Shown piece after piece: positions 1-7,488 of a stretch of 12,477 bases of DNA. Positions within the stretch are counted from its first letter, which is position 1, and every line of letters begins with the position of its first letter. The stretch is from an uncultured Flavobacterium sp. (GTDB lineage: Bacteria > Bacteroidota > Bacteroidia > Flavobacteriales > Flavobacteriaceae): positions 1 through 12,477 of the forward strand of contig CAMLFV010000076.1 in assembly GCA_946479395.1 (NCBI GenBank), read 5' to 3'. The notes beneath the pieces were generated by a model. It was given only the letters and a program-made list of their open reading frames with translations, ran no database searches and had not been told where the DNA came from. The position numbers and the translations under genes were made by a program.

Positions 1-318
1 CTTCAAACTATCCAGGCAATTCTGTGTTGATGAATGTCGGTGAATATCCACCCACTTTTCAGCTCCCAACGCAATTTCCTTATCAATTGTTTTGCTGAAT
101 TTTTGTTCGATCATGTGTAAATCCTGAATACCAAAAACCTCGCAACTTCTCATTACTGCACTTGTATTATGCAGCTGATATACATCTTCAACGGCAATAC
201 AAAAATGCTTGGTTCTATTTTCTAATACTTCGTCAAACTTTAGCTTTCTGTTTTCGGTAATAAAATCTTCTAAATATTTTCTGTAATCTTCACTTTTATA
301 TAATTCTGATAAATTCAT
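1..318 (-). CDS. trmH: TrmH-family tRNA (guanosine-2'-O)-methyltransferase, N-terminal part (runs off the left edge)
   Basis: The minus strand is open from an ATG at 318-316 to the window edge: 106 codons with no stop, so the C-terminal half is outside. The product should be a SpoU/TrmH (SPOUT) enzyme that 2'-O-methylates a tRNA guanosine with S-adenosylmethionine. Evidence is the first SPOUT motif, NTSAVMRSC at residues 51-59 with the conserved Asn51 and Arg57, followed by FGIQDLHMIE (62-71) and EKWVDIHRH (87-95), a pattern I know from Bacteroidota TrmH. The SAM-binding knot is not visible. Substrate choice (G18 as in E. coli TrmH) is inferred from family resemblance. A TATCTTTG promoter element lies 24 nt upstream of the start. 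The gene is divergent from the sirtuin gene, with 46 bp between starts. Confidence 0.88.
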   Translation of the reverse strand, partial: MNLSELYKSEDYRKYLEDFITENRKLKFDEVLENRTKHFCIAVEDVYQLHNTSAVMRSCEVFGIQDLHMIEQKFSKTIDKEIALGAEKWVDIHRHSSTQNCLDSLK

Positions 319-341
319 GGCTTTTACTTAATTTAGTAGCA

Positions 342-349
342 CAAAGATA
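342..349 (-). promoter_or_regulatory. Bacteroidota -7 promoter element for trmH
   Basis: Read on the minus strand this is TATCTTTG, a perfect match to the Bacteroidota TAnnTTTG -7 element. It would start transcription about 15-20 nt upstream of the trmH ATG. No good TTTG/TTG -33 box is seen 17-23 nt upstream; that stretch lies inside the start of cobB. For cobB itself the nearest candidate is the weaker ACAATTTG at 349-356 on the plus strand, so the cobB promoter is undetermined. Confidence 0.6.
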
Positions 350-364
350 CAATTTGCAGATACA

Positions 365-1051
365 ATGAAAAATTTAGTTTTTTTAACAGGCGCAGGAATT
401 TCGGCTGAAAGCGGCATTAAAACCTTTAGAGATGCCGATGGTTTGTGGGAAGGACACGATATTATGGAAGTTGCCAGTTTTGAAGGTTTTGAAAAAAATC
501 CAGCATTGGTTTTAGATTTTTACAATCAAAGAAGAAAGCAGTTGTTGGAAGTTCAACCGAATAAGGCTCATGAAATAATTGCCGATTTACAGCAACATTT
601 CAACGTGACCGTTATTACTCAAAATGTAGATGATTTACATGAACGCGCCGGCAGTAATAAAATTATTCATTTACATGGCGAACTTTTAAAAGCACGCAGT
701 GTTGTTAACGAAACTTTGATTTACGATTGGAAAACCGATATTTTACAAGGAACAACAAACGATAAAAACCACCAATTGCGTCCACACATTGTGTGGTTTG
801 GTGAAGCAGTTCCGGAAATTGAAAACGCTGTAAAAATTATTGAACAAGCTGATATTATTGTTATTGTTGGAACATCTTTGCAAGTATATCCGGCAGCAGG
901 TTTAATAGATTATGCCGATAAAGCAAAACACTTTTTTTATGTTGATTTGAATCCTGCTGAAACCAGTTACTTTAGAAAGAAGATAAAAGTTATTTCCAAA
1001 AAAGCATCTGAAGGAATGATTGAATTACAGAATTTGCTAAAAGATTTATAA
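365..1051 (+). CDS. cobB: CobB-type (class III) sirtuin, NAD+-dependent protein deacylase without zinc cysteines
   Basis: This 228-aa cytoplasmic protein should remove acyl groups from lysines, consuming NAD+ and giving nicotinamide and O-acyl-ADP-ribose. The Rossmann/NAD motif GAGISAESGIKTFR is at 9-22, TQNVDDLHERAG at 85-96, the catalytic His104 lies in HLHGE (102-106), and GTSLQVYPAAGL is at 169-180. Tyr53 and Arg56 in DFYNQRR are the class III pair that binds succinyl/malonyl groups, so desuccinylase activity is plausible. The protein contains no cysteine at all, so the usual four-Cys zinc site is missing; the region between His104 and RPHIVWFGE (139-147) is correspondingly short. The ATG at 365 lies eight codons before the NAD motif, and no earlier start is needed. 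No Shine-Dalgarno is visible. The 3' end overlaps the opposing phosphodiesterase gene by 6 nt. Confidence 0.93.
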   Translation: MKNLVFLTGAGISAESGIKTFRDADGLWEGHDIMEVASFEGFEKNPALVLDFYNQRRKQLLEVQPNKAHEIIADLQQHFNVTVITQNVDDLHERAGSNKIIHLHGELLKARSVVNETLIYDWKTDILQGTTNDKNHQLRPHIVWFGEAVPEIENAVKIIEQADIIVIVGTSLQVYPAAGLIDYADKAKHFFYVDLNPAETSYFRKKIKVISKKASEGMIELQNLLKDL

Positions 1052-1750
1052 ATTGTTTTGTAAAAAAAAATGCGGATAATCGGTGGTAATGTAATCAATT
1101 TTTTGAGAGATAAATTTGTTGGCGGTTTCTAAATTGTTAACCGTCCACGAATTTGTTTTTAGGTTTAGGTCTTTAAATTCTTTGATGATGTTTTTATCAG
1201 TTAAAAGCAAACTGTAGTTATAATCCATTCCATTTAAACCGCTTTTCAAAACTTCACTTGCAGTTTTATCTCCTCCCAAATAATGAACAAGAAAGTTGGG
1301 AAGTTTGTTTTTAAGATACACAGCCGAATCAAAATCAAACAAAATAAATTCTAAATTTTCGGGATTTGCATTGATTGGAAGTTCATTTACAATAACATCA
1401 ATCAAAAGTTTTGTTCGATCTGTACAGCCGATTTCAGAAGTTTTAATCTCTAAAATCAATTTTGTATCAGTTTGATTCAATCCTTCAGAATAGAAATCAT
1501 TCAATGTTGGGAGTTTTTCTCCGTTTGGCAATTTTTCAATCAATAAATCATTATAATTGGTAGTTTCGATATTCAATCCAAAAAAATAAGCATCATGATT
1601 AACAACCGCAATAAGATCTTTGGTTAAATGAACATCGAATTCCGTTCCGAAACACTTTAATTCAATTGCTTTTTTTAATGAAGCGACTGAATTTTGTGGT
1701 AGATTAAATTCTTTCCAAGCTCCGCGATGTGCAATGATTTTATTTTTCAT
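1046..1750 (-). CDS. Glycerophosphodiester phosphodiesterase family protein (GDPD)
   Basis: The 234-aa protein belongs to the GDPD TIM-barrel family, which hydrolyses glycerophosphodiesters from phospholipid breakdown to glycerol-3-phosphate and an alcohol. Visible motifs are HRG at 8-10, EFDVHLTKD at 37-45 (metal ligands Glu37 and Asp39), NHD at 51-53 (catalytic His52) and LEIK at 100-103 (Glu101). At 18-21 the usual PENT/PENS is PQNS, so Gln19 replaces the Glu that normally helps bind the divalent metal; I recall the same change in other flavobacterial members, so it probably marks a subfamily. No signal peptide or membrane helix is seen, so it is probably cytosolic. The ATG lies 12 nt after the mrpG stop, so it may be the last cistron of the mrp transcript. 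Near the 3' end is a run of nine T (1062-1070). Confidence 0.88.
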   Translation of the reverse strand: MKNKIIAHRGAWKEFNLPQNSVASLKKAIELKCFGTEFDVHLTKDLIAVVNHDAYFFGLNIETTNYNDLLIEKLPNGEKLPTLNDFYSEGLNQTDTKLILEIKTSEIGCTDRTKLLIDVIVNELPINANPENLEFILFDFDSAVYLKNKLPNFLVHYLGGDKTASEVLKSGLNGMDYNYSLLLTDKNIIKEFKDLNLKTNSWTVNNLETANKFISQKIDYITTDYPHFFLQNNL

Positions 1751-1762
1751 GTTGAACGAAAA

Positions 1763-2128
1763 CTAACTTTCTTTTTCTGTTTTCGATGGCTTTTTCGATT
1801 CTTTTTCCAAATCATCTTTCAGTTCATCCATAAGCGAATGCTTCCAAAGTTTTGTGCCTGTTACATAAGCTACTTTACTAATTAAAAAACCGGCAACGGG
1901 CGATGTAATCAATAGAAAAAACATAATTGCTATTGCTTTTGTTGTTACCGAAAAATCTGAAAAATATAAAACCGCAGCAACTAAAATACAACCAATGCCC
2001 AATGTTGCAGCTTTTATTGTTACTGACAAACGCGAATAAAAATCGGGCATTTTAAAAACACCAATAGAGGCAATTAAAATAAAAATTGCCCCCAATGTAC
2101 TAAAAGTCATTATTAAAATATCATTCAT
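1763..2128 (-). CDS. mrpG: Na+/H+ antiporter subunit MrpG (MnhG)
   Basis: Small membrane subunit of the Mrp antiporter. With the ATG at 2128 it is 121 aa, with three hydrophobic helices (about 4-24, 38-56 and 63-86) and a very charged C-terminal tail (about 95-121) rich in Lys, Glu and Asp. The family signature is GVFKMPDFYSRL at 23-34 followed by TSPVAG at 75-80. The frame is open to an earlier ATG at 2164, but that would add 12 residues that are not family-like and overlap mrpF by 44 nt. The 2128 start overlaps mrpF by 8 nt and is preceded by the purine-rich stretch AAAAGAG. Last of the seven mrp genes. Confidence 0.9.
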   Translation of the reverse strand: MNDILIMTFSTLGAIFILIASIGVFKMPDFYSRLSVTIKAATLGIGCILVAAVLYFSDFSVTTKAIAIMFFLLITSPVAGFLISKVAYVTGTKLWKHSLMDELKDDLEKESKKPSKTEKES

Positions 2129-2396
2129 CTCTTTTGCGTTTAAATATATAATAAGAAAATGCAACGGTACTTAAAAAGGCAATCAGCGCCATAATCATGG
2201 CTTCTTCTAAAAACATGGGATTATTTACAACAATACTAAAAAGTGTTATAAATGCAACACCTACTGTAATCATTAAATCAAGTGCTACTACCCTATCAAC
2301 CACCTGTGGACCTTTTATAAACCTTAGAATTATAAAAAAAATAGCCAGACAAATAATGGGCATTACAACATACGCTATATAATCTTCAACCGTCAT
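2121..2396 (-). CDS. mrpF: Na+/H+ antiporter subunit MrpF (MnhF)
   Basis: The 91-aa integral membrane subunit has the MnhF/PhaF layout of three helices (about 8-28, 38-58 and 64-85) and the family motif GPQVVDRVVALD at 29-40, with the conserved Asp34, Arg35 and Asp40. Length is typical. The ATG sits one nucleotide after the mrpE stop and its own stop falls inside the start of mrpG, so the three genes are probably translationally coupled. In the Mrp complex this subunit belongs to the E-F-G side; it is not itself the proton channel. Confidence 0.94.
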   Translation of the reverse strand: MTVEDYIAYVVMPIICLAIFFIILRFIKGPQVVDRVVALDLMITVGVAFITLFSIVVNNPMFLEEAMIMALIAFLSTVAFSYYIFKRKRDE

Positions 2397-2397
2397 A

Positions 2398-2877
2398 TTA
2401 TCGAAGTATTTCTAATAATTTTCTTTCAATTCTGTTACTCAACGTGCTTTTAAATTCTTCTTTATTTGTAAGATACATTACATGAATATACATAAATTTC
2501 TTGTCTTTAGACAAATCTATCACTACCGTTCCCGGTGTAAGGGCAATCATATTTGCCAGCATGGTAATTTCGAAATCTGTTTTTGCATCCATTTCATATT
2601 TAACAATTCCGGGTTTCATGTTGTAATTTGGCGTAACAACATCTTTCATAACTTCGAAATTGGCTTTCAGCAAATCGTAAAAAAACAAAAATATGAAGGC
2701 GAAAATTTTAGGAACTCTGTAAAAATACTCTGTGTTGGCTCTTATAGATCGGTTTACCATCCACAAAATAAAGAATCCCATGGTGTATCCAAAAAGAAAA
2801 TTGGCATAGTCTAACTGACCGGTAAGTGCCACCCAAACAAATGTAAGTAATATGTTTAATAAGAAATTTTGTAACAT
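2398..2877 (-). CDS. mrpE: Na+/H+ antiporter subunit MrpE (MnhE)
   Basis: The 159-aa protein matches the MnhE family: N-terminal membrane helices (about 4-20, 24-42 and 56-72), then a soluble domain of about 85 residues. The family motif ALTPGTVVIDL is at 112-122, followed by the strand FMYIHVMYL (128-136). Length is normal for the family. The gene starts 2 nt after mrpD and ends 1 nt before mrpF. Known work on other Mrp systems places MrpE in the assembled complex, where it is needed for full activity. Confidence 0.94.
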   Translation of the reverse strand: MLQNFLLNILLTFVWVALTGQLDYANFLFGYTMGFFILWMVNRSIRANTEYFYRVPKIFAFIFLFFYDLLKANFEVMKDVVTPNYNMKPGIVKYEMDAKTDFEITMLANMIALTPGTVVIDLSKDKKFMYIHVMYLTNKEEFKSTLSNRIERKLLEILR

Positions 2878-2879
2878 AA

Positions 2880-4391
2880 TTATTCTTTTGAACCTAATAC
2901 GTTATTGATATAAATTTCGGGACGTTTCATTTCGTAAGCTGCTTTTTCTGATAATTTGATGAAACTATTGGCGTTTAGTCCGATTATTAAAGATACGGCA
3001 GCTAAGCCAACAATTGGTGCGATTAATGCAATTTTTCCTGATAATGAAAACGGTGCAAAATGATCTATTTCTTCGGTAATTGGTTTTGGCGATATTTTCC
3101 AGAAAGCTTCAGACCAAATTCGGATAATAACAAAAAGTGTTACAAAGCTTGCAATAATTAATGCGGCTAATAAAAAATAATTTTCTTGTTTAAAGGTTTC
3201 TTGAAACAATAGAATTTTTGGCCAGAAACCTGATAATGGCGGAATTCCAATCAATGAAAACAATACCAAAGCAACCACGAATGAAAACTTTGGATAATCT
3301 TTCAATAAACTTCCCAATCGAGTAATATCAACCGTTTCACGCATTTTCACGATTACGCCCGAAATCATAAACACGTTACTTTTTACAATTACATCGTGAA
3401 TCAGATAAAAAACAACTGCTACAAAAGCTAATTCAGTATTTAAGCCCAATCCTGCAATTAAATATCCAATATGACAAATGATTAAATACGATAAAATTCT
3501 GCGGATGCTACGTTTATTAATGGTTCCTAAAGCACCTGTAATCAAGGTTAAAACCGCGATGATTGAAAATAAAGTCAGCGTAAAATAATCAGGTTGAAAA
3601 ATTACGGTAAACACGCGCAACATGGCGTAAATTCCCATTTTTGTAAGCAATCCGCCGAATATCGCTGCAATTGCCGATGGCGGTGTATGATACGCCGATG
3701 GCAACCAGAAATACAATGGAAATACAGCAGATTTAATTCCGAAACCGACAAAAAACAACAGCGAAGTCACCGTAACCAAACCTTTATTTTCTACCAAAGT
3801 GATTTTATTGGCAATATCGGCAATGTTCAACGTTCCGGTAATTCCGTATAAAACCGCTATTGCAGTTAAGAAAATCACTGATGCCAGCATGTTCATGGTA
3901 ACGTATTTTATTGCTCCTTCCATCTGCATTTTTTTTCCTCCAACAGTCAATAAAATAAAAGACGATATAATTACCACTTCAAACCAAACATACATGTTAA
4001 AGATATCGCCCGTAAGAAATGCACCTAAAAGCCCCATGATTAAAAAGTGGAAAATAAAAAAGTAACCGTATTTAATTCTGCTGACATTTAAACTAGCAGT
4101 TGAGTAAATTCCGACAGCCAATGAAACCAACGCCGTTAAAAGAACCATAATGGCACTTAAGGTATCCGATATAAAAGTGATACCAAACGGAGCCTGCCAA
4201 CCGCCCAATTGCAAGGTTAAATATCCTTGAGATAAGGTCATTTCGAACAAACGCAAACACAACAAAAATGCAATACTGTTTCCAACTATGCTTATTATTT
4301 TCTGGATTAGAACTTTTTGCCAGAAAAATAACAACACAATAGCGGTAATCATGTGCATTAATATAGGTGCCAATATAAAGTTTGTTGTCAT
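2880..4391 (-). CDS. mrpD: Na+/H+ antiporter subunit MrpD, NuoN/NuoM-like
   Basis: This 503-aa polytopic protein is one of the two proton-translocating antiporter-like subunits, homologous to NuoL/M/N of respiratory complex I (Proton_antipo_M domain). Charged membrane residues typical of the family are present: Glu138 in YVWFE (134-138), Lys220 in GFGIKSAVFPLYFWLP (216-231), Lys251 in LLTKMG (248-253), Lys337 in IHDVIVKS (331-338) and Lys392 in FWPK (389-392). Length fits the family (about 490-510). Its ATG overlaps the mrpC stop as ATGA (4388-4391), a typical coupling arrangement. A run of eight A in coding sense (3929-3936) encodes part of GGKKM. Confidence 0.96.
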   Translation of the reverse strand: MTTNFILAPILMHMITAIVLLFFWQKVLIQKIISIVGNSIAFLLCLRLFEMTLSQGYLTLQLGGWQAPFGITFISDTLSAIMVLLTALVSLAVGIYSTASLNVSRIKYGYFFIFHFLIMGLLGAFLTGDIFNMYVWFEVVIISSFILLTVGGKKMQMEGAIKYVTMNMLASVIFLTAIAVLYGITGTLNIADIANKITLVENKGLVTVTSLLFFVGFGIKSAVFPLYFWLPSAYHTPPSAIAAIFGGLLTKMGIYAMLRVFTVIFQPDYFTLTLFSIIAVLTLITGALGTINKRSIRRILSYLIICHIGYLIAGLGLNTELAFVAVVFYLIHDVIVKSNVFMISGVIVKMRETVDITRLGSLLKDYPKFSFVVALVLFSLIGIPPLSGFWPKILLFQETFKQENYFLLAALIIASFVTLFVIIRIWSEAFWKISPKPITEEIDHFAPFSLSGKIALIAPIVGLAAVSLIIGLNANSFIKLSEKAAYEMKRPEIYINNVLGSKE

Positions 4392-4741
4392 ATATCTAAA
4401 TCTTGAATATTTAATGAATCTAAATCATCAGATCCCGCAGTAGTATAAACTCTTTTTAATAAAACAATTGCAAATGCTGTTAATGCAAAACTTATTACAA
4501 TTGCTGTTAATATTAAAGCTTGCGGAATTGGATCGGCATAAACTTCTAAAAACTTACTGTTTTCTGGTCTTATAATCGGAGCTTTACCTTTGGTTAATCC
4601 ACCCATTAAAAAGATCAGAATATTTGCGCCGTTTCCAAGCAATAACAAGCCCAAAAGCAGTTTTACCATGCTTCGGCGAAACATCATATATATACCGGCA
4701 GAATAAAACGCGCCGACTAAAATCACTAATAATAATTCCAT
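4388..4741 (-). CDS. mrpC: Na+/H+ antiporter subunit MrpC, NuoK-like
   Basis: The 117-aa protein has the three-helix NuoK-like fold (helices at about 3-20, 27-47 and 73-96). Diagnostic stretches are LLLLGNGANIL (32-42) and DPIPQALILTAIVISFA (70-86), both conserved in MrpC/MnhC. The acidic C-terminal tail (about 103-117) is slightly longer than in Bacillus MrpC, by recollection. The gene abuts mrpB with no gap and overlaps mrpD by 4 nt. Confidence 0.95.
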   Translation of the reverse strand: MELLLVILVGAFYSAGIYMMFRRSMVKLLLGLLLLGNGANILIFLMGGLTKGKAPIIRPENSKFLEVYADPIPQALILTAIVISFALTAFAIVLLKRVYTTAGSDDLDSLNIQDLDI

Positions 4742-5179
4742 TTATGTATTTTCTGAAATTGTAAATAATATTGTTAAAACAACACCTATAACCACCATAT
4801 AAACGCCCAAATCGAATATTAAGGCAGATCCAAAAGATCCGATGGCTACAACATTATCGGCAAACCAAACGCCACTCATAAAAGGATGCCCTAATAAAGT
4901 AGGTAACATTCCGCTTAAAAAGCAAAGCATTAATCCCGTAGGTATCACGAAAAACGGTTTTATACTGAACATTTTTAAAGTTTGTGTTGGACTGTAAGCA
5001 AACGAATGCAGTACAAATGCGATAGACGCAACCAAACCGCCCACAAAACCTCCACCCGGAAGGTAATGTCCACGTATTAACAAAAAAATCGAGAACAAAA
5101 TCAATAATGGTAATAAATAATTTGTTGATGTTCTTAAGATTGTTTTGTCTAATCTTTCATTATTCCGATTTCTCTCCAT
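4742..5179 (-). CDS. mrpB: Na+/H+ antiporter subunit MrpB (MnhB)
   Basis: The 145-aa protein carries the MnhB domain: a polar N-terminus, then four helices (about 20-36, 45-60, 74-93 and 108-140 including the last hairpin). The strongest signature is RGHYLPGGGFVGGL at 36-49, with FDLGVYMVVIG at 122-132. It is a stand-alone MrpB in addition to the MnhB-like region at the C-terminus of MrpA, as in the standard seven-gene Mrp type. The start overlaps the end of mrpA by 20 nt; there is no later Met before the first helix, which supports this start. Confidence 0.95.
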   Translation of the reverse strand: MERNRNNERLDKTILRTSTNYLLPLLILFSIFLLIRGHYLPGGGFVGGLVASIAFVLHSFAYSPTQTLKMFSIKPFFVIPTGLMLCFLSGMLPTLLGHPFMSGVWFADNVVAIGSFGSALIFDLGVYMVVIGVVLTILFTISENT

Positions 5180-7481
5180 CTTGCGTCTTATATTTTAAAA
5201 TACTGTAAACTCCCACCGCTGCAATTGATAAAACTATAGTTTCAATCATGGTATCAAATCCACGAAAATCAACCAAAATAACATTCACCACATTTTTACC
5301 TTTAGCTAAAATATAAGCGTTATCTGCATAAAATTTACTTACATCTTTTTCCGATGGAGAAACCAAAGCCTGCAACGTAATCAATGAAATTAATATTCCA
5401 AAGCAAACCGAAATCACTCCGTCTCTAAATTGAATTTTCTTATTTGTAAACTTTAAAAACGGTGGTAATTTGAACAAAACCAATACAAAAAGTACAACCG
5501 TTAAGGTATCAATTGCAAACTGCGTCATTGCCAAATCGGGTGCGCCGTAAAAGACGAAAATCAAACAGATTGAATAACCGATTACGCCTAAAGCCGCAAT
5601 TGATGTTAGTCTGGATGTGGTGCTTGTAATAAAATAAATGGCGATAATGGTAATGACAAAAACTGTGAATTCATAAATTCTAAAGGCAGATAAATCTTCG
5701 GTATTTACACGCAACGGAACATCGGCAAACAGCTTGTATCCAACAATTCCTGTAAAAAAGATCACGATAAACATGATGTAAACCCTTAAATAGCCGTTAT
5801 GGAAAAAGCGCGTATATCTAAATGCAAACCAACGAATGCCTAATGCGATACTTGTAAGAATTGTTTGTGGTGAAAAATCGTCCAATCCTTTTAATCGGCT
5901 TTCGTTTCGGCTTGATGGTTTTATGGCGAAATACAGTAAAATTCCCAAAACAATTGTAATAGCACTTAACAACAAAACCAAGTTGAAACCGTGCCACAAT
6001 GACAAATACATTTGGGTTGAAGTTCCTAAAACCGAAATTGTTGCCGATTTTAATATGGATTGATCTATGATTGATGGAACGATACCAAAAAGCAACGTTA
6101 ATGCACTTAATAAAACCGGCGGAAACCATAAATAGAAATTCGGCTTTTTGATTTTTTCGAACTCTTTTGGAAGCTTTCCAAAAAACGGACGAATTCCTGC
6201 CAGAAATCCTGAAGATGTTAGAAATATATTTGTCAGTAAGGCAATTCCAGTTAGTACAAAAACAGTTTCCTGCGTCCAGATTCCATCAGTAGAAACGCCG
6301 TAAACTAGTTCTTTACTTAAAAAACCGAATGTAAAAGGAATTCCTGCACTTGATAATGCTGCGATAAATCCTGCGATAGCAATTACGGGCATTACTTTAC
6401 GAAGTCCTCTTAAAACCGATAAATCTCTGGTGTGTGTTGCGTGATCTACAATTCCTGTTATTAAGAACAATGTTGCCTTGTAAAGTGCATGAACCAATAT
6501 AAAGGTACACGCTGCGTATAAAGCTGTTTCGGTTCCTATTCCTATCAAAAAAACAATGATTCCCAAAGCCGAAATGGTAGAATATGCCAGTAAACCTTTC
6601 ATATCTTTATGAAAAACACTCAACACAGCACCCATTACCATTGTAATTCCACCAACAATCATTAAGGTATCATTCCAAATAGTATCGCCACCCAAAATTG
6701 GGGAAAAACGTGCTAAAATGTAAATTCCGGCTTTAACCATTGTTGCCGAATGCAGATAAGCCGAAACCGGAGTTGGAGCTTTCATTGCGCCCGGAAGCCA
6801 GAAATGAAACGGAAATTGTGCCGATTTTGTGAATGCTCCCGCAAAAAGAAGGAATATAATAATGTAATAATATTCGTTGTTTAGCAATACATCGGGATAT
6901 GCAAGAAGTTCGTTTAAAGAATATGTTCCTGCAACAATACCAATTAAAGCAAATGCCGCCAACATTAAAAATCCACCTAAACCTGTTAAACTCAACGCCC
7001 ATAGCGCACTTTTTCGCGATGCTTCCTGATCGGTGTTGTATCCAATCAAGAAAAATGAACTGATACTTGTTAGTTCCCAGAAAATAAATAAAGTTATTAA
7101 ATTATCAGACAAGACCACGCCCAGCATGGCACCCATAAAAAGAGTTAAAAAGCAATAAAACCGGTGAATATTTTCATCTCTTTTCAAATATTCCGCAGCA
7201 TACAGATAAATTAATGTACCAATACCGGTAATCATTAATCCAAAAAGCATGGAAAGACCATCAATTTTAAAATCTAACGAAATTCCTAAAGAAGGAATCC
7301 ATTCATTTTTAAATAATATTGATTTAGTTCCTTGATAAACAGCAGGTAAATAGGTTATTAGGTAAAGGAATAGTAGAAGAGGAACAACACATACAAATTT
7401 AAAAAACCTTAAAAATTTTTGCGGCTTTAAAAGCAACATCAAAAAGGCTAACAAAAAGGTTATAATGATCGGTAGAAGCAT
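5160..7481 (-). CDS. mrpA: Na+/H+ antiporter subunit MrpA, NuoL-like with C-terminal MnhB-type extension
   Basis: At 773 aa this is the largest Mrp subunit. Residues 1 to about 430 are NuoL-like (Proton_antipo_N, then Proton_antipo_M); after about 540 comes the MrpA-specific region and a C-terminal MnhB-like domain. Ionisable membrane residues of the proton path are visible: Glu136 in FWELTS, Lys219 in FTKSAQFPFHFWLP (217-230), Lys250 in HSATMVKAG, His331 and Lys335 in HALYKA, Lys390 in LSKE. In the C-terminal part, YGAPDLAMTQF is at 645-655 and FRGFDTMIET at 739-748 (Glu747). After TQF the motif reads AIDTL, so Asp658 stands where I recall a conserved Glu. Length is close to other full-length MrpA (about 770-800). 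It starts the operon; a 140-nt leader with an inverted repeat precedes it, and no standard-distance Shine-Dalgarno is seen. Confidence 0.96.
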   Translation of the reverse strand: MLLPIIITFLLAFLMLLLKPQKFLRFFKFVCVVPLLLFLYLITYLPAVYQGTKSILFKNEWIPSLGISLDFKIDGLSMLFGLMITGIGTLIYLYAAEYLKRDENIHRFYCFLTLFMGAMLGVVLSDNLITLFIFWELTSISSFFLIGYNTDQEASRKSALWALSLTGLGGFLMLAAFALIGIVAGTYSLNELLAYPDVLLNNEYYYIIIFLLFAGAFTKSAQFPFHFWLPGAMKAPTPVSAYLHSATMVKAGIYILARFSPILGGDTIWNDTLMIVGGITMVMGAVLSVFHKDMKGLLAYSTISALGIIVFLIGIGTETALYAACTFILVHALYKATLFLITGIVDHATHTRDLSVLRGLRKVMPVIAIAGFIAALSSAGIPFTFGFLSKELVYGVSTDGIWTQETVFVLTGIALLTNIFLTSSGFLAGIRPFFGKLPKEFEKIKKPNFYLWFPPVLLSALTLLFGIVPSIIDQSILKSATISVLGTSTQMYLSLWHGFNLVLLLSAITIVLGILLYFAIKPSSRNESRLKGLDDFSPQTILTSIALGIRWFAFRYTRFFHNGYLRVYIMFIVIFFTGIVGYKLFADVPLRVNTEDLSAFRIYEFTVFVITIIAIYFITSTTSRLTSIAALGVIGYSICLIFVFYGAPDLAMTQFAIDTLTVVLFVLVLFKLPPFLKFTNKKIQFRDGVISVCFGILISLITLQALVSPSEKDVSKFYADNAYILAKGKNVVNVILVDFRGFDTMIETIVLSIAAVGVYSILKYKTQDGEKSE

Positions 7482-7488
7482 AAAATGT

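Noticed and set aside
1062..1070. Nine-base A/T homopolymer near the end of the GDPD gene (possible phase-variable tract)
   Set aside because: A slip would change only the last few residues; nothing suggests a switch, and such runs are expected in AT-rich DNA.
1041..1075. Possible terminator between cobB and the GDPD gene
   Set aside because: Only a tiny TTTATAAA palindrome and an A-run are present; no GC stem with T-tract exists on either strand.
2129..2164. Upstream ATG that would lengthen MrpG by 12 residues
   Set aside because: The extra residues are not family-like, and the overlap with mrpF would be 44 nt instead of 8; the 2128 ATG fits the family start better.
3929..3936. Eight-A run in mrpD that could act as a slippery sequence
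   Set aside because: The frame continues intact through it with family-conserved sequence on both sides, and no downstream stimulatory structure is apparent.
5818..6129. Open frames of 75-103 codons inside mrpA, and similar ones inside mrpD, mrpE and the methyltransferase
   Set aside because: They are other frames of clearly conserved genes, have no recognisable motifs and no start context.
4388..7481. NuoL/NuoN/NuoK-like proteins suggesting a complex I (nuo) operon
   Set aside because: MnhB, MnhE, MnhF and MnhG family genes are present and no quinone-module or hydrophilic Nuo subunits are, so this is the Mrp antiporter.
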